From the NCBI GenBank assembly GCA_019096195.1, contig JAGTXK010000122.1, forward strand, positions 7,501 to 71,500: DNA of 64,000 nucleotides, in the 5' to 3' direction. Of this stretch, positions 1-11,206 are shown one piece after another. This DNA is from Boletus sp. NGJ (taxonomy: Eukaryota > Basidiomycota > Agaricomycetes > Boletales > Boletaceae). The position numbers were made by a program, and so were the translations under genes. Each line of letters starts with the position of its first letter. Within the stretch, counting starts at the first letter, position 1. The notes under the pieces were generated by a model. It had not been told where the DNA came from and made no database searches. It saw only the letters and a list, made by a program, of their open reading frames with translations.

Positions 1-385
1 TGATGTGTAGCCAAAGTGTAACAAATGTGGCGCATTTTTCATTACCAAATGTGTAGTCAAAGTGTGGGAAATGGGTTGTGTAGCCAAAGTGTAGGAGATA
101 ATAGTGTAGCCAAAGTGTAACCAAAGTGTAGCAAATGGGATTACCAATTGTGTAGTGAAAGGAGTGAGTGGTGAAAGTGTAGCAAAGGTGTAGAGAGAGT
201 GATGTGTAGCCAAAGTGTAACAAATGTGGCGCATTTTTCATTACCAAATGTGTAGTGAAAGTGTGGGAAATGGGTTGTGTAACCAAAGTGTAGGAGATAA
301 TAGTGTAGCCAAAGTGTAGCCAAAGTGTAGTCCAAATGTGGCGCATTTTTCATTACCAATTGTGTAGCCAAAGTTGTGGTGTATT
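1..385. repeat. Satellite with nested short repeat, cut by window edge
   Basis: A block of about 199 bases starting with tgatgtgtagccaaagtg recurs from base 200, so roughly two higher-order units are present and the array probably continues to the left. Inside each unit a shorter motif, gtgtagccaaa with variants, recurs every 12-25 bases. The open frames across it are repetitive (LHYTFG-like) by-products and not genes. The family was not recognised. Confidence 0.8.
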
Positions 386-612
386 AGGAATTTTGGTAGT
401 GTTGCAAGATCTTTCTTACACTGCCACACCATGAAAAATCTGACAGAGTCCAAAAATGCCAAAAACGCGATTTAGTGGACACATAAACTCACGCCTCTTG
501 CGCACCATGGCAAACTCGACCAAACAAATGGCCAGACCCTATACATGGGGGTGGACACAACAACTACAATTGGTAGTCAGCTTAACTAGTTTAACACTTT
601 TTCAAGCACAAC

Positions 613-1055
613 CAATGAATGGTCTATGAAGCTACCTGATGATGATGATGATGATTTGACTCATTGGTAGTGAGATCACTTTGCTTGTCGCTTTGCTGGT
701 GTTTCTCTACATGCACTCCTTTGAAAATAGACATTCGGTAGTACCAATGAATGGTCTCCAGATGCTTTCTGATGGGCCCGGTTTGATTGACCGGTCTGTT
801 GTTAGCTAGACCACTTTGCTACTTTGTTTATGTCTACCACGGGATGATTGATTAGCCAGCCGTTGTTGTAGTGACCACTTTCCTGACAACCAATGAATGG
901 TCTGTGAAACTATCTAATGATGATATCTAATCATTTGAATCATTAGTAGTGAGATCACTTTGCTTGTCGCTTTGCTAGTGTTTTTCCTGGTGAAGCTCCT
1001 CTGAAAGTAGACATTTGGGAGTACCAATGAATGATCTCCAGACCTATCTCGGAAG
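613..1055 (+). repeat. Direct duplication, two ~165-base copies
   Basis: Bases 613-775 and 890-1055 are diverged copies of the same sequence. Each begins accaatgaatggtct, carries a GATGAT run, then gagatcactttgcttgtcgc, and ends in a second accaatgaatg. The spacer (776-889) is related but weaker. The second copy runs directly into the integrase end of the neighbouring retroelement fossil, so it marks the truncated edge of that element. No gene is visible in 385-1040. Confidence 0.7.
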
Positions 1056-4000
1056 AGGTGATCATCCTCTCTCGTGTAGCTTCCAGCGCTTCTTCAATCT
1101 CCTTATGGTTACGCCCAATTTCGTCTGCAAAACCCGTAAGAGATTCCCTTCGAAACCCATTCGTGGTGCGTAGTTTCGTGTGACTTTGAAGGGGATTTCT
1201 CCAGTGGCTAGCCATAGTGACGGTGTTGTTGTGAGAGAATTGGGCTAACTTCAGCCATTCGACCCAGTCGTTTTGTTTCTTTCCGGCATACGTGCGCGGA
1301 GATACTGTTCGAGATCCTCGGTTAACGCGTTCGGTTTGCCCGTCCGTTTGCGGATGGTATGCCGTAGAGATTTTTTGTTTTATGCCAAGAAGCTTACAAA
1401 GCTCTTGGGTGAAAGCAGAAACGAATTGTGGTCCTCGATCTGATACGAGGGTAGAGGGGAGTCCATGTGTTGACCAGACATGGTCTCTAAATAAATAGCA
1501 AGATCTTTCGAAGGAACATGTATCGTAAGTTGGTATAAAAATAACTTCTTTTGAGAATCTGTCCACAACAACACAGATAGCGGTAAAGGATTGTGATGGC
1601 GGTAAGCCTGTAATGAAATCTACTGATAAGATCTTCCCATGGTCTTTTTGCTGCGGGAAGAGGGATGACTTTTCCTGCCGGTGCATTTTGCTTACCCTTC
1701 GTGAGGGCGCACACTTGGCAGTGATCTACATAAGTTTTTACGTCCTTTGTGACTCCTGGCCACGAGAAATATCGAGAAAGAGTATGTATAGTTTTAGAAT
1801 GACCGCCGTGTCCTGCAATAGGCGAATCATGACATAACGTAATGATTTCGGTACGTAGAGATTCAGGTACGTAGATTTGATCTTTTTCGTTTTTGAATAG
1901 ATTAAGTTCTGAGTAGAAAAGGAAATTGTTTATAGCATCGACGTTATGTTTTTTAGATTCTTTTTGTATTTTTGTCATGAGATCGGAAGAAAGAGAAACG
2001 TGATTTATAAATATAGAAGGAGGGAGAACGGTGACGTTTTGATTGTGATCTACAACTGCGTCACCGTGATCTGGTCGTCGAGATAGAGCGTCAGCTCTCC
2101 CATTGGACGATCCAGGTTTGTATACGAAAGAATAATTAAATTCTTGAAGAAGCGCATGCCAACGTGCTTGACGTCCGCTAAGCGTTTGAGGCTTCTTCCA
2201 ATATTCTAGATTTTTATGGTCAGTCCAGATTTCAAACCTTTCGCGACCAATTAAATAATGGCGCCATTCTTCTAAGGCGCGAATTACTGCAAGTAATTCT
2301 TTATCGTAGATCGGGTAGTTGCGCTCTGCGCTGTCAAAAGAGTGAGAGATAAAGGCGACTGGTCGCCAGTTACTCGTCATTGCATAAGGTGGAGAGCACT
2401 GCTCCCGTGGCGATGTCCGAGGCATCGGTTTCCACGCGCATTTCTTGATCGCGATTAGGATACGCGAGAAGTGGCGCTTCCGTAAATTTTCTTTTTAAGT
2501 TCGTGAATGCTTCTTGTTGATCTGGACCCCATTTGAATGGAACGTCTTTCTTGGTAAGATCGTTCAGAGGGTCGCGCGATTTGTGCGAAGCCTTCTATGA
2601 ATCGTCTATAATAATTACAGAGTCCGAGAAAGCCTTGAAGTTGCTTCAAGCGAGTAGGAATTGGCCAATCCATGACCCCAGCTACTTTCTTCGACTGCAT
2701 TTCTACCCCCTCTTTAGATACCACCATTCCTAAGAAATCTACTTTTTCTGCCGAGAAGGTACACTTTTCTGGTTTTACGTAAAGGTCGTTTTCGCGGAGA
2801 CGGCGTAAAACTTCCTTTACAACTTCTTCGTGTTGCTCTTTTGTCTTTTTTGATGTGAATATCATAACGTCGTCGATGTAGATGACGACTACCGCATACA
2901 TGTCGTTAAATATATCGTTCATCATCGTTTGAAACGTGGGGGGAGAGTTCGTAAGACCGAAATACATAACGGTAGGTTCGTATGCTCCAATAGGGGTAAC
3001 GAATGCCGCTTTCCATTCATCGCCTTCTTTGATGCGGACATTGTTATATCCCCATCGGAGATCCATAGCCGTAAATAGATCCGCGTTTTTGAGTCGATCA
3101 ATTAATTGCGGGATAAGAGGGAGTGGATAGGAATTCTTGATCGTTCCTTCGTTTAAATAGCGGTAGTCCATAACCATTCGTTTTTTGCCGTCTTTTTTAG
3201 GGAATGAAGAAGACGGGAGATGTCTGTGGAGATTTGGAGGGTTTGACATAACCCTTCTTGACTTCCTTTTCGATGAACGTTCTGACTTCTTCCATCTCGA
3301 TGTCCGAAAGGGGAATAACACGTCCTTTCTTGGGGATGAAGTCTTCTTTGAGATCGATTGCATGATCCCAGTGTTTTCGTAAAGGCATCCTCTGAGATTC
3401 TTTCTCCGAAAAGACATCTAGAAATTCGTGATAAGTTAATGGAACCTTTTCTTTAAGTCCTTCTTCTATTGTACGTAGTTGAGCCGGCTCGTAAGAGGAA
3501 GTGGGTCCTAGGCCCATAATTTTACAGTAGGAGGTACAGCGAGGAAACGTGATTGTCTGTTTTACCCAATCGATGTCAGGGTTATGACGATATAGCCAGT
3601 CATACCCGATGATCATTCGATGAGTTCCTAATTTAGATATGTACGCGTCTATGACTTCGTAGTGTCCTTCTATTTCCACCATCAGTGTTACCGCGTGACG
3701 GATCGGTCCAATTGCTCCTTCCGAACCGTCAGCATTATGTATCTTAATGGGGTTGTCGATGGTATAAAAAGGTATTCCGTGACGTTTTACATAGTCCTGA
3801 TCTATGAAAGTATGCGACGCTCCCGAATCCAGGAGGGACTGGAAACGGTAACGCGACCACTGGCCGTTAACGTTGCACGATACTATGGTTTCGAGTGAAA
3901 ATTCTCCACCATAGGAAAGTGTAGATGCTTGGTTTAACGTGACCTTTGTGGGTTTATAGATATTCGATATTTTTTGTTGTTTTACGAGGGAATTAAGTAC

Positions 4001-6343
4001 ACTTAATTCTGGTGCCGCGCTCAATTGAGACGCCCTCGCAGATTTCATTGATAGTTTACGTAGTACAGCGGAGAGATCGGAGATAGGAAAATCGGTACTT
4101 GTACATGTCGTAAGAGAAGATGAAAAAGAAGAAGAAAGTTCTTGCCGCTGAGTTCCCTCTGTACTCATTGGCGCTGTCCATTTAAAGCCTGTGCAGCTCG
4201 GGCTTTTGCTTCCACCTCAAATTTGTCTCTATAGTATGCTTCCGCCTCATCGGAAACATAGGTCCTTGCTGCTACACTTGGTGCCGCTGTAGCTGACGGG
4301 AGGTTGCGGGAGTGGTCGTTGTGCGTATGCGCGAGATTGGGTTTCGTTAAAAAAAGAGGGATACTCGTTTTCTCCCTGATTTTGCTCGATGTACAAGCCT
4401 TGGTTCCAGTCCCAAATCTGGCGTTGCATAGGTGGACGACCAGTCCGTTTGAAAGGGTTCGTCGGGCAGTTAGGTTTAATGTGGCCGGGTTTGCCACAGT
4501 GGAAACAGGTTCTGGTTTCCTTGGAAGGTCCAGCCTGCTGGACACCTATTTCCATGGGCGCACCGCGACCCGGTTGTGTTCCTACTGCCGTGTAGGTTGG
4601 GCGATATGAATTGTGTGGGGGCTGCCCACGGGGAGGAGGGAATGAGGAACGTGGGGGTTGAGATCTATGAGGAGGGCCACGCTCGTTCGCAATCTGTTCG
4701 AATGCCCGACCTATCGTTCTATAGTTTATGACTAGGTCTTCGTAGTCAAAATTGCGGGCAGGGCTGTTCAAACGAGATCGTTCGTAGATTTTGAAGTCTA
4801 CCGCCTTTTTCAGTAGAACTTCGGCGTGGTGATCGTCGATATACGACTCCTTTCTCAGAGATCTCAAATCTGTTGTAGGAATAGGTCAATAGGGTGACCG
4901 TTTTGTTTCAAGGCCTCGAGTTTCCTTAATGACTCGTGGGCCAAGGTATCGATACAGAAGTGGGTTTTGATCTGCTCCTGTAACCTATTCCAAGTGGGCC
5001 AAGCATCGGCTCCTTTTGCCGGTAATAAGAGCCCCGTTTGCGTCCGTCTCGATGGTAGCTTCCTCATCTGAGGTAATGCTCCATGATCAATTGTGCGAAG
5101 GATTCCGCTTTTCCTTCGAGACGGGAGAGGACAGCGATGTCCATGATCTTGTTATTTTTCCATTTCTGGGCGTCAACCCAGAGACGGAGTTTTATCCACC
5201 AAGGGCGGAAGGATGACCTTGTGCCGTCCCATTTCCCAGGATCAGCGATTTTCTTTGTGATATTTTCCTTGTCGCGTTCCTGAGTAAGGTCGGCGAGTTT
5301 TTGGACGAGTTCGTCAATGTCGACTCTAGACATATTGAGGGTTTGGTTTAAGAGTGATGTGGGGCGAAGGTAGGAGCGGAAGTATTGAATGCGGTAGAGT
5401 GCGAATGCGGAGGATGGGCGAAGAGGTCTGACTTTGTCGGGGTTTCTGATATAAGTTTTCCTTTTCCTGCGTCGGTCTTCTTTCAGAACCTTACTACCAG
5501 ATATCTTACAATCCGGTTCTGGGGTTCCTACGCCTTCATAGGAGTCGAAGTAGAGGTCGTTGAAAATGATGGGCAACGGTGATGGGGGACCGGAGGATGA
5601 CTGCTTTTACTACAAGCAGGTGTAGCACGGGAGAAAGGCGAGATAAATCTCCTTAACGCTACTTCGTGACGTCACAGGTAATCACGAGAACCTGGGTTCA
5701 CTATCGTAGAACCAGCGTACGCTCAAGTCGGCAACCACCTGAGAAGTGGGGCTAGTGCACTATGCCCGGCAGCAACGTTATCCTTATTTAGTACGCCGGA
5801 CGAGCGTATATGCAAGAGTTTCGGCGAGTTCTTTTCTCGTCACCGTCAAGTGGTGAATACTATGCAGATGTCCCTTAAAACGCTGGGCCCGCGTATATCT
5901 CCTTAGCTCTGGAGTCCGAGCGTTGTGTATAGCAGTCTAATCCAAGTGTTATGAATCCCTTTCGGAAAACAAACCACAAGGCTCGGAAATGCTTTGCAGG
6001 CTACACGAGTCCTGGCTGAACGAATCAGGTGGGAGAGTCTTAGTCCTGGATATTCCTAACCCTACGACGACCGATGGCCGAAGCTAATAGGTTATTGGAG
6101 GAAGATACAAGTGGATTAGACTGGGGATACCAGTCGTCTAAGTGCTAGTTTATATACATGATGAGAGTGCGCACGGACCAGGCTGTGCATGTGATAAATT
6201 ACTACGTATGGTAAGACGGAGATTAATAGGGCTGTGTGAGAAGAGCGGAAATTAAAAGGTCGTGGATCACATGAGGTATGATGTCATATGATGTCATAGG
6301 TTCTAGACCTATCATGTGATATGTTTCCACGGTCACGTGCACA
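1040..6343 (-). mobile_element. Ty3/gypsy LTR retrotransposon fossil
   Basis: Read on the minus strand, the parts come in the Ty3/gypsy order. A Gag-like region with a CCHC zinc knuckle lies about 4250-5576. An aspartic protease region with LLDSGASHTFID lies about 3200-4170. Reverse transcriptase with a YIDD box lies about 2455-3420. RNase H (with TDHKNLEYW) and integrase with an HHCC zinc module and catalytic core lie about 1050-2425. A candidate 5' LTR is at 5621-6343. No matching 3' LTR is visible, because the element ends in an unrelated direct repeat near 1040. It is broken, with roughly half a dozen interruptions, and truncated at one end. Age cannot be set from LTR divergence because only one LTR is present. 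Family assignment is secure. Confidence 0.93.
5621..6343 (-). repeat. Candidate 5' LTR of the gypsy fossil
   Basis: The stretch upstream of the Gag-like region has no coding. It begins TGTAGCACGG and ends GTGCACA on the + strand, giving the TG...CA ends of an LTR, and it contains several ATGATGTCAT/CACGTG-type short palindromes near its U3 side. The boundaries are inferred from the terminal dinucleotides and the position of Gag. No second copy is in the window to confirm them, and the primer-binding site is not clear. Confidence 0.45.
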
Positions 6344-6426
6344 GTCACGTGACTTATGAAGAAAAGAGGTGAAGAAAATGAAAAGTGAAGTGAGTCGTTT
6401 GAAAAGTTTGAAAATTTCCCATATTA

Positions 6427-7420
6427 TTACAGAGATGACATATTTGCACCAATAAAGTGCATCAACTCAGAGGAGAAACACTCTGGAATTCCAAGTATAC
6501 AACTGGGCTGTGGTCCCAAAAGTACAGTATACTTGGACCAACTACTCCAGTCTCCAAACGGCACGCTTGAAACTGCGCTTGAGTAGAAGATGCGAGGATG
6601 TAGTGGAGACATCGGATATAGTCAATGGATGTGCTTGTCATGAGATCTAGCATATTAACATCTGTATGGTTGGATCCAGATACCGCATTGTCATTTGGTT
6701 TCAATAAAACAGGATAATATTATGATCCACCTGGTTTGCATCATCCTGTACTGTAAGAGGGCAGAGCATGTGACAACCACATTTGCCTGAGTGACCAATG
6801 AAGTTGCTCAGTGTGGTCAAGCCCAGACCATCACCACAGCCAATGAAAAAGAATAAATGTGAGTTAAACACATGATCCTGTGTGGCATCCCAAACCTGAA
6901 GGCCTTCTTGTTGCAAAGCAGAGAGATGGTGAAATCCTAGATAGAGAAATGACTCAATAAACTTTAGCTTTTTCAGACCAGGAATGATCATGCCTGGTAA
7001 AACAAAGTTCTTCTTGTAGCGGTAGTCAGATGCCAGGTCAAGAATAATCCAAATATATATCCAGCAGTCCGATTTCTTGTTTTCAAACAGTTGTGTGCCA
7101 TCAATTGAAAACATGATGAGCATGTCATCTGGTCCAATTCTATGTTTCTGAATGGCATTGAGATAGGCTTGACCTAAGAATATATCATTGTAGTTATCAA
7201 CAAATCCATTGTTGCATTGGAGCTTGTCAAAGAGCTCTTGCATACATTTGATATGATAACGCACCTTCTCAGTGGTCCCTGGATGTCACCAGAATGCTTG
7301 AAGCTATGGACCAATTGGGATGGTATTGAAGACTGCATGTGAAACCCATTTCTTGGAGACATAGTTGTATTGGGGCTCGTGACACTCCTGAAGATGGAGA
7401 TAGGGTCCCGAATATGCAAT
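6427..7420 (-). pseudogene. Tnp2-family (CACTA-type) transposase remnant
   Basis: The longest open piece (7264-6701) reads SIDGTQLFENKKSDCWIYIW, then a YKKNFVLPG-like and IPG segment, FLYLGFHHLSALQQEGLQVW, and IGHSGKCGC. These are the conserved order and spacing of the Tnp2 transposase core of fungal CACTA-type DNA transposons. A second frame (6704-6462) continues the family with RLETGVVGPSI and a third holds LMHFIGANM, so the gene is frameshifted at least twice. Upstream coding (to about 7419) is degraded. The C-terminal half is missing: similarity stops about 85 bases from the candidate LTR. It is non-functional as it stands. Confidence 0.75.
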
Positions 7421-7439
7421 GCAAGAGTTAATGCACATA

Positions 7440-8100
7440 TTGTTACGGTAATGGAAGGGGGTACATTTTTTTCTCTTCCCTCACTCCCTCCCAGACTATG
7501 GGACGACCTCTTCTTTAATTCCTATGACCAGGGATTCCCCCACGACACCTACACAAGCATCACCCCATCCGGAACTCCCCTTCTAAGTGATGCCCATCTT
7601 GGCTGTGACACAGCCCCTTTTTCATTTCATTAATATATGTATTTCACCTTTGATCTGATCATAGACATTGCCTCCTTAGCTGTGCTCTCTCATACACAGC
7701 CCAGTATTTCAAATCCTCCATTTGATTGATGTCTTGATCCTTTATGGTAATATTCTAGTATTACCATATACATTATGAAGCCTGCCCTAGATTGGGGAGG
7801 CCTATATATATGGGCATCTGCCCTTCATGTAACTCTAACCTAGATCTACACAACTTCCCATGTAATCTACCAAGCTCTCAGTTCCACTTCATCTCAGAAG
7901 CCTGTGCTCACTCTGGAGGTGATCACCATAGTGCTTGTGATTGTTCTTCTCGTCACTTCGCACTTGTGTGGCCTTGTTACTGTTTGGTTGTGTACTTAGC
8001 CAATGGCAACATCAATGCAAACAAAGGTCTGCCCGTATAAGCCCAGGACTCCACCACTGGCAACTGTATAAGCCTGGGACTCTGCCACCGGCCACCGTAC
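7440..8100. repeat. Possible solo LTR or other LTR-like block
   Basis: This non-coding stretch starts TGTTACGGTAATGG, contains a TATATATATGGG box in its middle, and ends near CCACCGTACA, a layout seen in basidiomycete LTRs. No flanking target duplication was found and no partner copy is present, so this is only a suggestion. The Tc1 element lies about 110 bases downstream. No gene was seen in 7421-8212. Confidence 0.25.
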
Positions 8101-8212
8101 ATAATACAGTACAATGCCATACTAGGCTTTCTCACTGGGTGCCAGTGCCCACATCAACATCAATGCCAAGCAATCCGACCCAGCACTCACTCAATGAAAA
8201 AATAGGTAAGTA

Positions 8213-8428
8213 CAGTGGCTCAAAAAACTGTCCGCATGTTTGGTCATTTTTCACTAAATGTGTTATTCCCCAATAACCCCTAACCCTTACCCTAACATAT
8301 AGGTGTATGAAATGAAGCACTGACCCTTGGCTTTCTATCCACCAAGGTTTTAAGACATATGAATAAGAATGGATGAACTGGCAGCCATGTCAAAACAATG
8401 ACTCATTCAGACAGTTTTTTGACTCTAA
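8213..8428 (+). repeat. Left terminal inverted repeat of the Tc1 element
   Basis: The repeat begins CAGTGGCTCAAAAAACTGTC and closes with an inverted relative of the same core (gacagttttttgactc), so each end carries two copies of the core facing each other. Between them lies a telomere-like tract (taacccctaacccttaccc, near 8272-8297). It matches 9608-9824 in reverse complement. Confidence 0.9.
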
Positions 8429-8442
8429 ATTTATCTAGGTAT

Positions 8443-9459
8443 CTAGTACTTGGTATGAGCTCCTTTGGCCCTGATAACTGCTTCAATCCTTCTAGGCATA
8501 CTTTCTATCCATTTCTGACACTGTTCCTCATCAATCTTTCCCCACTGCTCCACTACTCTTTCCCGCAATTGATGAACACCTGTAGAAGCATTTTCATAAC
8601 CTGAGAGGCATCTCTTGAGGTGATTCCAAGTATATTCAATGGGATTAAGGTCTGGGGATTGTGCAGGCCAGTCCAGAAGCTTGATTCCTTGCTCTTCAAA
8701 CCATCTTTGGGCTCTTTTAGAGGTATGCTTGGGATCATTATCTTGTTGAAAGATAATGTCATCTTCTGGAATTCCAGATTCCTCCATGCTTTGCAGCAAC
8801 CCCTGCTCCAATATGGCCACATACTGTTCAGCATCCATTCTCCCCTCCACCTCACTCAAAATCCCCACTCCATTCCACCCTATGCAGCCCCATACCATCA
8901 GTGAACCTCCTCCAAACTTGACTGTGCCTTGGACCTCTCTAGCAATTAGCCCCTCTCCTTTCTTTTTCCACACATACTCTTGCCCATCTGACCCAATCCT
9001 ATTGATCTTGGTCTCATCTGACCATATAACTCTCTTCCAGTCCTGCACAGTCCAGTGCTGGTACTTGAGAGCAAAGGCTAATCTTCTTTTCTTGTGACCA
9101 CTAGAAAGCAGTGGCTTTTTCTTCTTTACCACAGCCTTTGAGGAGGCTTCCTTGAGAGTATTTCTAACAGTCTGAGGACAGACAGGGGTATCAATAATGG
9201 CATTGATGTATTGGGCAGCATAAACAGCATTCCTGGCCTTGCCAGTAATAATTTGCTGAACAATAGCTCTTTTGTTGGTAGAGGTAAGCTTGGAAGGACA
9301 GCCACCAAGAAGCCTAGTCTTCTCTGGCTGGAGTCCCTGAAGCACTTGGCATACTGTAGACTTCCCTAGGCCAGTTTGGGCAGAGATTTTCCTAGAGGAA
9401 AGCCCATGAGAGGAGAGAGAGATGATATTGTTTCTTTGAGAGATCAAAATGGGTTTCAT
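8443..9459 (-). CDS. Tc1-like transposase (DD34E), 338 aa
   Basis: This is the cut-and-paste transposase of the surrounding element. The N-terminal third is a paired-like helix-turn-helix DNA-binding region (LSSRKISAQTGLGKSTVCQV, about residues 19-38). The DDE catalytic domain follows, with the first Asp in VIWSDETKIN, the second in FQQDNDPKHTS and the Glu in DLNPIEYTW. Exactly 34 residues separate the last two, the Tc1 spacing. GGGSLMVWGCI is the usual family block between them. The methionine at 9459 was chosen because it gives the normal family length of about 340 aa. The frame is open for 32 more codons upstream, but those lack family similarity. No interruption was seen. Confidence 0.92.
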   Translation of the reverse strand: MKPILISQRNNIISLSSHGLSSRKISAQTGLGKSTVCQVLQGLQPEKTRLLGGCPSKLTSTNKRAIVQQIITGKARNAVYAAQYINAIIDTPVCPQTVRNTLKEASSKAVVKKKKPLLSSGHKKRRLAFALKYQHWTVQDWKRVIWSDETKINRIGSDGQEYVWKKKGEGLIAREVQGTVKFGGGSLMVWGCIGWNGVGILSEVEGRMDAEQYVAILEQGLLQSMEESGIPEDDIIFQQDNDPKHTSKRAQRWFEEQGIKLLDWPAQSPDLNPIEYTWNHLKRCLSGYENASTGVHQLRERVVEQWGKIDEEQCQKWIESMPRRIEAVIRAKGAHTKY

Positions 9460-9607
9460 AGTGCAATGGTGGGAAAATAAACATGGAATGATGGGGTTTA
9501 TATATGTTGTCTGACACTCAGTTACATAATGGTGACATAATAGAAGCCTTACCAAATGTATGTAATCATATCACAGCATGCTAGGGTCCAATATATGTAA
9601 TCAAAAC

Positions 9608-9824
9608 TTAGAGTCAAAAAACTGTCCGAATGAGTCATTGTTTTGAAATGGCTGCCAGTTCATCAATTCTTATTCATATGTCTTAAAACCTTGGTGGATA
9701 GAAAGCCAAGGGTCAGTGCATTCATTTCATACACCTATATGTTAGGGTAAGGGTTAGGGGTTATTGGGGAATAACACATTTAGTGAAAAATGACCAAACA
9801 TGCGGACAGTTTTTTGAGCCACTG
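9608..9824 (-). repeat. Right terminal inverted repeat of the Tc1 element
   Basis: This is the reverse complement of 8213-8428, with one extra base and a few substitutions. It holds the same inner and outer core copies and the tract gttagggtaagggttagg. It ends ...AGCCACTG directly before the TA duplication. Confidence 0.9.
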
Positions 9825-10263
9825 TACTGTTCATTCAACCCATTCATTGCATCCACCACCCTCCCCACCCATTCCACACGCTCTCCCCAATGCAGCCTCA
9901 CTCAACCAAAAAAGCTAAGTGCTACTGACACCCCATTAAATTGACCTGTTCACCACACTTACTATGAACTGCATGATGAGACCAATCTCCAAGTGTCAAG
10001 CTCAAGGAGGAGAGAGGTAGATTGGCAAGCTATGACACTGCACCTGAAGTGGACCTACCAGAACCCTGCAAGGACATCGAGGAGGTCACAGATCAGCTAA
10101 AGAAGCTGAGGATCAAGTTAGGACCCGAGCATGTCGACAAGAACAAGTTGGACTCACTGGGTATGTGCACGAAGGCAAAGTGTGCCATGCATGACCAGGG
10201 AGGCAGCGTGGACTTACCAGGTAGCTCCCACAGTACCCCAGGATGCCCCAGAGGTGAAGGAAT

Positions 10264-10790
10264 GCAGCATGTCATTGAAACGAGTGCATGGCATCAACAT
10301 AGAGTACCTGAAGGTTGAGGAGGGGTGATGGCTGAGTCAGGGGGCATTGAGGGCAATCCAGACCACAGAAAGGTTATTGACAGTGCTGAACACAATGGGG
10401 TAAGTCCCAGGAGCCATAGAAATGAGCGTGTCATCGAAATGAACACACTACATTGAGGTATAGGGCCAGGAGGTGGAATAGGCAAGAAGGAGGACAAGCC
10501 AGAGTGATGTGACATGCCGAGACGGTCCAGACAACATCCAGAAAGGCTCCACAAGCAGCGGAACGCAGTGCACAGCATCAACACAGGAGGTCGAAAGGTC
10601 AAGTTGGCTGAGTTGGGAGGTGTTGAGGACAAACTGGACCACTCAGAGGTTATCAAACATGGCAGAACCAATAGGATAGGCCCAGAAGGACCAGGATTGA
10701 GTGCGATGTTGAAACAAGCATGCTATATTGAGATCTGGGGCTAGGAGGCCAACTGGATAAGGAGGAGGCAACAAGAGGCAACAAGGATGA
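10264..10790. repeat. Diverged tandem duplication, ~285-base period
   Basis: A unit with gcatcaacat...gaggttgag, ccagaccac, gaaaggttat, ggccaggaggtgga and aggaggacaag near 10264-10505 recurs in diverged form at about 10575-10790 (gcatcaacacagg, ctggaccactcagaggttat, ggctaggaggcc, ggaggaggcaacaag). A short open frame at 10022-10318 precedes it but resembles nothing I know. From 9825 to 10021 and 10791 to 11204 there is only AT-rich DNA, including a degenerate AAAAG-rich tract near 11030-11200. Confidence 0.5.
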
Positions 10791-11206
10791 AGCACAGTGC
10801 CAAAGCATGCACAATGGACTCCTAATGCATGGGATATGAGGCAGAAAGGCCAGCACAATGAGCACAGCACACCACAACTCGAAACCAAAACATATATGCT
10901 ACTAGCCCACACCTGTTTGCCCCACCGTCCAGGTGCCCATCCACACTAATACTATTGCTTTTATGTAACTTACTATAATACACTTTTTAATGCATTTGAT
11001 TGCTTTCATTGTTTGGATGGTAAAATAGCACAGTAAAAAGATATGGTAAAAGGACAGCAAAAGAAATAAAACTATGATAAAAGAGCTGAAAAGCATGATT
11101 AAAAGCATAGAGATCTACTTTTAGTACTTTTCGTGCAGGTTTATGAAAGCACTGGAAAGCAACGAAAAGTACATGAGAAGCACACGAAAAGCAACATGTG
11201 AATTTA

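Larger units (their letters stand above)
8213..9824 (-). mobile_element. Complete Tc1-family DNA transposon
   Basis: The element is 1612 bases long and flanked on both sides by TA (8211-8212 and 9825-9826), the Tc1/mariner target duplication. The ends are inverted repeats of about 216 bases beginning CAGTGGCTCAAAAAACTGTC. One uninterrupted transposase gene fills the centre on the minus strand. All parts needed by the family are visible and the two ends are nearly identical (a single indel was noticed), so the insertion is probably young. Whether it still moves cannot be told from sequence alone. Confidence 0.93.

Noticed and set aside
141-462. Short minus-strand frames in the satellite
   Set aside because: They are direct translations of the tandem repeat.
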